64,000 nucleotides of DNA from Coenobita brevimanus (Eukaryota > Arthropoda > Malacostraca > Decapoda > Coenobitidae): contig CM064669.1 of NCBI GenBank assembly GCA_032717465.1, positions 41,698,782 to 41,762,781 of the forward strand, written 5' to 3'. Below the pieces are notes generated by a model, which saw nothing but the letters and a program-made list of their open reading frames with translations, did no database searches and had not been told where the DNA came from. The translations under genes were made by a program, and so were the position numbers. This document shows positions 57,878 to 64,000 of the stretch, one piece after another. Numbering within the stretch: position 1 is the first letter of the stretch; each line of letters opens with the position of its first letter.

Positions 57878-57919
57878 TTGAGATTTATATTTATATTTAT
57901 ATATATATATTTTTATATA

Positions 57920-57995
<76 letters not shown>
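57817..57995. repeat. (TA)n microsatellites
   Basis: TA runs at 57817-57877 and 57897-57995, separated by ttatattta-type sequence. Confidence 0.95.
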
Positions 57996-57999
<4 letters not shown>

Positions 58000-58084
58000 T
58001 TAGAACTATAAAACTTATATGTAAACTTCAGGAAACTGGCAAATGAGGAGCTCCCCTTAGAAAATTCCTTGGTGCGCCCCTGCT

Positions 58085-58133
58085 GGGCACTGATAGATAA
58101 ATAGAGGCTTCACATTGTTTTATTACTTAAGCG

Positions 58134-58187
<54 letters not shown>

Positions 58188-58265
58188 TTTTTCATAGTGA
58201 CGGGATGGGGGAAGGGGGATTCCACCAGTGAAGAAGGTTTAGATGAGGGAGACATGAATATCGAG

Positions 58266-58304
<39 letters not shown>

Positions 58305-58585
58305 TTTCAATGTAAATTTTAGAATATAATGAATATTTATAAAGGAAATGCTACTGTTGATCCTTCGATCAGTAATATTATTGTAAATCAGTTTATGTTT
58401 TTTCATAAAGAATAGTAATAAAACAATAAACTAAAATAAAATAATTTTTCTTCATCTTTCATGGCTTCCCAACCCTCCCCACATTCCGACCCGGGCCACT
58501 CCCATCCTCCATCCCTCCTCATATGGACCGATATCAGGACACTTACAGATAAATAGAGGCTACACATTGTTTTATTATTTAAGCG

Positions 58586-58655
<70 letters not shown>
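58085..58655 (+). repeat. Duplicated block with (TG)n, two copies
   Basis: agataaatagaggcttcacattgttttattacttaagcgtcg plus (TG)n at 58093-58183 recurs as agataaatagaggctacacattgttttattatttaagcgtcg plus (TG)n at 58549-58655. Sequence after the TG runs differs. A GA run lies between them at 58268-58297. Confidence 0.9.
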
Positions 58656-58659
<4 letters not shown>

Positions 58660-58871
58660 GAAAGAAAACGGAAGAGGGAAGGAGGAAGGTTAAGAATCCC
58701 GAGGGGACCTCTTAATCCTTCACACGGTCACTCGTGTTCCGATTTTGGCAAAGGCTTTGTAAAATTCTCTCATTCATGTTTCCTGAGAAAGGGTATAGTG
58801 GCAGGGAAGAAGGACGGGAAAAGGAAGGCGAGTAGGGGATCAGGAGGGAGATGAAGGGTTAGGGACAGGAG

Positions 58872-58905
<34 letters not shown>

Positions 58906-60775
58906 AGGGGGGGAAGGAGGAGAAGACAGCCTAAGGAGAATAGGGTAAGGGGAACGAGAAAAATGCTAGGAATAAGAGTAATGAAAATTCATGAAGGTAA
59001 TGTGGGGTTAGAGAGAGGGAGAGAGAGAGAAGAAAAGCGAAAGTTATGGGAGGGAAGAAAGGAGAGTGGGAGGGAAGGGAGAGTGAGGTGGAAAAAAGGG
59101 ACGAAGGGAGGGAGAAACGGAGGGAAGGGAAAGAAGGTGTAGAAGGGAAAGAGGTCTGAGAAAACAGTGTGGGAAGGTGAGAGGGAGGGAACAGCGAGAT
59201 TTGAGAGAGAGGGAGAAAGAAGGGAGGAAGTTGTGGGAGGCAGGGAAGGAATGGAAGGAGGGATGAAGGGTGTGGGAGGGAGGGTGGCAGGGAAAGACGA
59301 GGGAGGTGTTGGAGTGAGAGGTGGAAGGGAGGAAAGGAGGGAGGGAGGTAGAGTCGGTGGAAGAGAGAGAGAATGAGTGGCGAGTATGAAGTAGGTGGGA
59401 GGGAGTGGACGGAGAGGAAGGACAGCGACGGAAGAGAGGGGAAAGTAAGGGAGGGAAAAGAGAAGAAGAAAGAAACGCAGGACAGTACGAGGGAAGCAGG
59501 GCAAGGAAAGGAAATTTTGGAGAGAAAATCAAGGTTATTTGTGCTGGCAATGAGGTATAATGTGGAGAATAAAGAGGAATAAAGCGAGAAATAACGAGGA
59601 ACATGGACACAGGGAGGAAATGAGATGGAAGGCGATGAGAGAGAGAGAGAGAGAGAATTAGTAAGGAAGAGGCTGCAGAAAGGTAGGCAGGAAGGAGGTG
59701 AAACGAAGAGAATATTAAAGAGATGAAAGAGAGAAAGGAGAGAAGATTAATGGAAAAATGAGTGGAAGGAGGTGTCAAAAACGAGGAAGACAAGAGTTTA
59801 GGAAGTACGGTATAAGAAACTGAAGGAAGTAAGGAAACGTTGGGTGGAAGAGTAAAGGGTAAATGAAGCAGCTAAGTAAGAAAGATGCGAAAGAGAATGA
59901 ACTGAAAGAAACCATTAGAATCTAAGACAAGAGTAATTAATGAAGAGGAAGGAGACTGAGGAAGAGAAAAATAGAGATATCGGATAAGGAAGAGGAGAGA
60001 GGAAGGAAATACTAGGTTTCAACAGGGAGGAAAAAAAGAAAGTAATGGAACATAAAGGGAGAAAAAGGATGCAAGTGAAAGACAAAAGGAAGCAGAGGAA
60101 GAGAAAGAATGAAAGAGGTTGAAAAAGAAGATGAAGTACGAAAGAAATAATAAAAAAAGAGGAAACGAGAAAATGAATAGGGAGAAGAAGTTGAGAAAAA
60201 TGTGGAGAGGGAAAAGATGACAGGTAAAAGGGAATAATAATGAGAGGTAGTATAAAGAAAAGTAAGGCACATAAGCAAAGAACGGAAGGAGGAGGAGGAG
60301 GAGGAAGAAGAAGAGGGAGTGGAAGAAGAAGAAGAGGGAGAGGAAGAGGAGGAGGAGGAGGAGGAGGAAAGAAATTAATGGAGATGTGTGAATGAATGAG
60401 GGAAATGAAGAACAACGGAAAAACCAGTGAATGGAAAAAGGAAGATTTAGACAATGAAGAATAGAACAAGCGGGGAGAGGGAGACCAAAGAAAGGAAGAA
60501 GGCAAGAAGAATGAAATGAATATTAACAAGAACTGAAGAGATAAATGTGAAGAGCACGGAAGAGCACAAAAGACGAATAAAGTAGGCAAAGGAAAAGAGA
60601 TGAGGAAAATGGGATGGATTGAAAAGTGTTATGTAGGAACGTAGGACGGGAAAGTAGAGACAGAAGAAGGGCGAGAAGGAGGCTGAGGAAAGAGGGAAGG
60701 ACGAATGGAAAAGCAGAGAGGCCGGAGGGAATGAAGGAGGGATCAGCCTGAGTAGGCAACCACGTCCCTGTCGAC
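58656..60775. repeat. Polypurine (G/A-rich) domain
   Basis: About 2.1 kb in which the + strand is almost only G and A, with GA and GGA runs (58870-58898, 59637-59656, 60283-60366). Long Ser/Pro/Phe-rich frames on the - strand are artefacts. It mirrors the polypyrimidine tract at the window start. Confidence 0.75.
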
Positions 60776-61560
60776 TTCTTTATGTCTAGTGATCAACGTG
60801 ACGCTCTTATTTTTGGTGGTCAGGGCTAGGTTAGCAGTGGTGCTGGTGGTGGAGGTGGTTAGGGTGATGGTGGTGATGATGGTGGTGGTGATGATGAGGG
60901 CCTTGGTGGCAGTTGTGGTGGAGAAGATGACGGTGATGATGGTGTGGATGTTTGTGATGGTGGTAATAAGATCGTGATTGTGTTGTTAGGTATGTTAATG
61001 TTACTGTTTCTGATGATAAACATACTGAAGTTGCCGCATCGCAAACTAAAGAGCGATACCAAACAGTTAACTTTATGAACTACACGTTTATCATCTGAAG
61101 TTCAATGTGTGCTTTAAAACCTGCCTCACTCTCCTGGTGCAGCGCAAGGATATAAAAATTCTTAACACACTCTCAGCGGCAAGGAGAGACTATCAGCTGG
61201 CAAATCAACACACACTCGTCGCACACTCACCTTTCATGAGAAGTATAAGTTTGCACTGCGAGTTGACGAAGTAAGTACTTTCACCGGCAGACCCCACAAC
61301 AAAGAAGATATATGTAATAAAGCCTGCACAGTACCACGCTAAACGAGCTGTTGCCTGCCCGGGTCGATTCCGTTCTGTATTCTGTTTTTTCACCACGAGC
61401 AAAGTTTGATTTTCCCAGGATTATCACCCTTCCATTTTCTTTTTTTTTTAATTCTTTTTATACTTACTTTTTTATTTACTATATTTTATTTTTCATTAAC
61501 CTATTATATTTACTTTGTTTTTAATTTTATTTACTCTGTTTTATTCACTCCATTTTTACT
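60776..61560. other. No recognised gene; GGT-rich stretch
   Basis: 60830-60970 is a degenerate gatggtggtg repeat. The rest is AT-rich with a T-rich run at 61438-61560. Confidence 0.55.
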
Positions 61561-61562
61561 TT

Positions 61563-61699
61563 TACCTGACGAATAAAGAAGTGAAAGAACGTTGAGGGGT
61601 GGATGTGGATGTAATTGAGAAAATTAAGAGAAAATTACTCTTAGGTTGTTTGGACATGTGGACAGAGTGGAGAATGAAAGACTGACTATGAGGGTAGTA
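61563..61699 (+). mobile_element. RTE-like LINE fragment, left part of a split copy
   Basis: Reads NKEVKER then, after a frame break, GVDVDVIEKI and LFGHVDRVENERLTMRV, matching the C-terminal region of the RTE-like RT (about residues 623-663). It stops at 61699 and resumes at 62514. Confidence 0.75.
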
Positions 61700-62513
61700 G
61701 TAGTTGTTCCCTACAAGCCTGGACCTTGGTTCCCTAGGCAGTCTGGCCGAACAGCCCCGAGTCCCTTAGGAAGGCCGTGGCCGAGACCGGGCTTTCCCAC
61801 AGAGCTCTCAAAGAGTGTATGTTGTGTTGTTGGCGTAGGTGATGTGTGCAATGCATTCTTCCATAATGTGCTTAATAGTATGGGGTGCTGTGTTGCATCC
61901 TGGACAGGCATCAGCGACGGAGTCATCCAGCCTCTTCTGGTAGCTTAAGAGGGCTGGATGGTGCCCACATCTCAGCCTGGCCAGGTGGACCCTGTCCTCA
62001 CGGGGAAGATAGGATTCAGAAGGGTGGATGTCAGGAGGCCGTGCATGCGGCTGTGTGTTGTCTTTAAGTGACTGAATGGAGAGGCGAGTGATCTGAGTGT
62101 GGATGTGCTTCTGGAAGCTGGTCTGAGGTGGGCGAGGGGGGAGAGATGACAGTATTTGTGTATGATATCTTGTGCTGGGTGTTGTTTTGATGTTCTTTGG
62201 TGTGGGTGGATGTGCTGCCATGTACTGTAGTGGATGTTGTGGGTTTGTGGAGGCTGCAGCAAGAAACTGGGTGCCTCTCATGTCTAGGTGATCCTTGACT
62301 TTGAGGACTTTGGTTTTTTGATGGAGGTGGTCTGTGGGTGTAGTAGCTGTGCAGCCTGTGATTATTTTTAGGGCCTTGTTCTGTATGGTCTGTAGAGTGT
62401 TGTAGTGTGTTTTGGTGAGGTTAGGAGCTCAGACAGGGCTTGCACAATTCATCACTGAACGCATGTATTGTTTGTATACTGTGGTGGTGGTTTCTTTGTT
62501 GTGTCCGAATGAT
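61700..62513 (-). mobile_element. I/jockey-like LINE 3' fragment inserted into the RTE-like copy
   Basis: The C-terminal part of another non-LTR element. In - frames it reads TTTVYKQYMRSVMNCASPV, TLQTIQNKALKIITGCTATTP, VLKVKDHLDMRGTQFLAAAS (62300-62240), then REDRVHLARLRCGHHPALLSY and DACPGCNTAPHTIKHIMEEC, a CCHC-like cluster typical of the C-terminus of I/jockey-type elements. Its 3' end is at the left, where it ends in a short (TAC)n. The 5' truncation falls near 62513. Confidence 0.8.
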
Positions 62514-62714
62514 GTAGGTGATGTGAAGGGAGGGAGAGGGAGGGGGAGACCGAGGATGAAGTGGATGGATGGAGTTGAGAGGTGTATGAGGGAGTGGGGA
62601 GTGAGCTGGGGGGAGTGTAGTCAAATGGTGGGTGACAGAGCAACTTGTAGGCGTTTTGTCTGCGGCCACCCTTTGCGGGGTTAGGGCGTCGAGCTATGGA
62701 TAGATAGATAGATA
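62514..62714 (+). mobile_element. RTE-like LINE fragment, right part of the split copy
   Basis: Continues GDVKGGRGRGRPRMKWMDGVERCMREWGVSWGE to RRFVCGHPLRG and ends in ccaccctttgcggggttagggcg plus (ATAG)n. Together with 61563-61699 it reconstitutes an uninterrupted C-terminal region. Confidence 0.85.
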
Positions 62715-62724
62715 GGTACATGTT

Positions 62725-62890
62725 TACTCTAGCCTAACTTAATTTATAGTAACCTAAACTATCCCAGATGATTAACCTAACAAACTAACCCACCCTGATA
62801 CAAACAAAACAAACCTAACCTGACCTAACCTAGACTTTGCTGGATAAGAAAAAGTGCGAAAATGGTACACAGAACGGAAATCAGTCCCCC
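62725..62890. repeat. CCTAA-rich dispersed repeat, copy 2
   Basis: Degenerate cctaac motifs followed by ataagaaaaagtgcgaaaatgg...ggaaatcagt, the partner of 2030-2165. Confidence 0.55.
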
Positions 62891-64000
62891 GGGTCAGTGT
62901 TTCGGACAAGAAGGATCTATCAGTTGCGAGTTGTGCTGTGCACCGTTTGCCAAAATCAGCAGGAAGCGAGCTACCTTAATGCATGAATTGTACACCAAGC
63001 AGCCACCAGCCAGTCAGGGCATATATTATGGCTCTCAGCTCAGTACTAAGGGAAATTATGTCTGAGTCACGCAGTGCTGAGGTAATGAACCACCCTTTGG
63101 TCTTGTTAAGGATTTGCAGCTGAGTTACCTAGTGCTGAAGGACTACGCCGCCTTGTTCCCCTCACAGTAATTTACGCGTCTCAGTCATCCAGCGGTAGTG
63201 GAGCAAACCTCTCTACACTCCCGTCAGAATCATGTCTGGTAGTTTACAGTCACCCAGCCGAGAAGGAATGAGCCACCCAATACTCTTATAAACCTTCCAA
63301 GGTTAATAACAAGAAACTTATATGCAGAGGATACTGAAAACGATGAAACATTGTGTTTACTAAAAATAAGAGGGTAGTTAAATGAATGTGCGGTGATTTG
63401 AAAGGTGGAATTGAGCTTTCGTATACCGATCCATTCGGATGTTTTTACTAATAACTTTCTAATGCTGTTACCTGTCCTCTTAGCTGTGTTTTTTGCCTGC
63501 CTGATTATCATTCACGTAACCTCCATAATTTGTCACTTTATAAGTAGCGATACTTATCGTCACTACACTCGTTTTACTCTAACTCGGCTCAAATTCACCA
63601 TATCTCCATTCTGAATGTTCAGTTGTAGCATTCAAGGTGAGGATTAAATAAGTCACGAAGTGCTAAATGGAAATGTTGTGCCCTAGTATTGCCTATTTTC
63701 CCACTGAGCTATGTGAAATAAACTGCAAAAAGACGACAATCTGAGCCAAGGTAAAAACATTTTAGCATTATATTCACAAACATCACTTTATATCTAGTTG
63801 TACCGTCAGAACCATAAGTTCTCCCAGTATTCCACATTTCCTGTTTCACATTTACGGTATGTCGGTCACCTTTCTGCCGGATACATCAAATCGAAAAGTC
63901 TGGGCAGGAAAAACATACGAATACTTTTCTCATCTTTGACCATCAGAGGGTAGCGAGGAAAAATAATGAAAAATTAGACGAGTACTGTGTGTGTCGCTTC
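62891..64000. other. No recognised gene
   Basis: Unique-looking DNA. A hydrophobic open frame at 63405-63614 has no recognised domain and no supporting signal. Confidence 0.5.

Noticed and set aside
59044..59793. Ser/Pro/Phe-rich protein of about 250 codons on the - strand
   Set aside because: It is the complement of a G/A-only tract; similar frames appear over every polypurine region in the window.
63405..63614. Small hydrophobic protein
   Set aside because: It lacks an ATG-start context and homologous motifs; AT-rich DNA often yields such short hydrophobic frames.

Overview
The window looks like eukaryotic intergenic DNA that is extremely rich in repeats. The best guess is a decapod crustacean or a close arthropod. 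The reasons are the very high density of long dinucleotide microsatellites, several different non-LTR retrotransposon lineages, rRNA- and tRNA-derived SINEs, and degenerate CCTAA/TTAGG-like clusters. This is inference; no species-diagnostic gene is present. There is no operon, no bacterial signal and no complete recognisable host gene. Most long open frames come from microsatellites or from the GGT minisatellite.

Layout. 0-1 kb is a C/T-only-like tract. 2.5-4.5 kb is a decayed jockey-like element (+) with a poly(A) end. 4.5-7.6 kb holds a SINE-like repeat (family 1), microsatellites and a tRNA-derived SINE fused to a CG/CA tract. 9-11.7 kb has a 158-bp duplication, a candidate solo LTR inserted in a TG repeat, and a large palindrome. 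12.6-19.9 kb is purine-rich, with a perfect 399-bp TG repeat and a decayed tandem array. 20.2-21.9 kb is a GGT-type minisatellite. 22.1-27.4 kb is a retroelement cluster: a 5S-rRNA-derived SINE, a tail-to-tail pair of family 1 repeats, and a nearly intact RTE-like LINE (-) carrying endonuclease and reverse transcriptase. 28-35 kb holds (AAT)n blocks, a GTGGTGGA minisatellite and LINE 3' fragments. 35.6-37.0 kb has two small MITEs. 40.5-43.0 kb has a second SINE-like repeat (family 2) and a foldback transposon with arms of about 575 bp. 44.5-46.6 kb has a broken endonuclease ORF, a 76-bp tandem array and an intact 286-aa charged-helix ORF (-). 47.2-49.3 kb has family 1, a tRNA-derived SINE sitting inside an inverted repeat, and a possible membrane-protein exon. 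50.7-54.8 kb has a CR1/L2-like RT (-) and an ORF1/endonuclease element (+) cut by a 100-N gap. 55.4-60.8 kb is mostly microsatellite and purine-rich DNA. 61.5-62.7 kb is a nested LINE-in-LINE.

How the parts relate. The clearest functional link is between the RTE-like LINE and the 5S-derived SINE: both end in the same GGCC-CCC-loop-GGGAT...GGCGTCTGGCAAT block. This is what a SINE using that LINE's reverse transcriptase would look like. Family 1 and family 2 also share a module containing a perfect hairpin. Several elements begin or end exactly at microsatellites.

Limits. Everything was read by eye. Element boundaries are usually good to within 10-30 bases, and clade names for retrotransposons are provisional.
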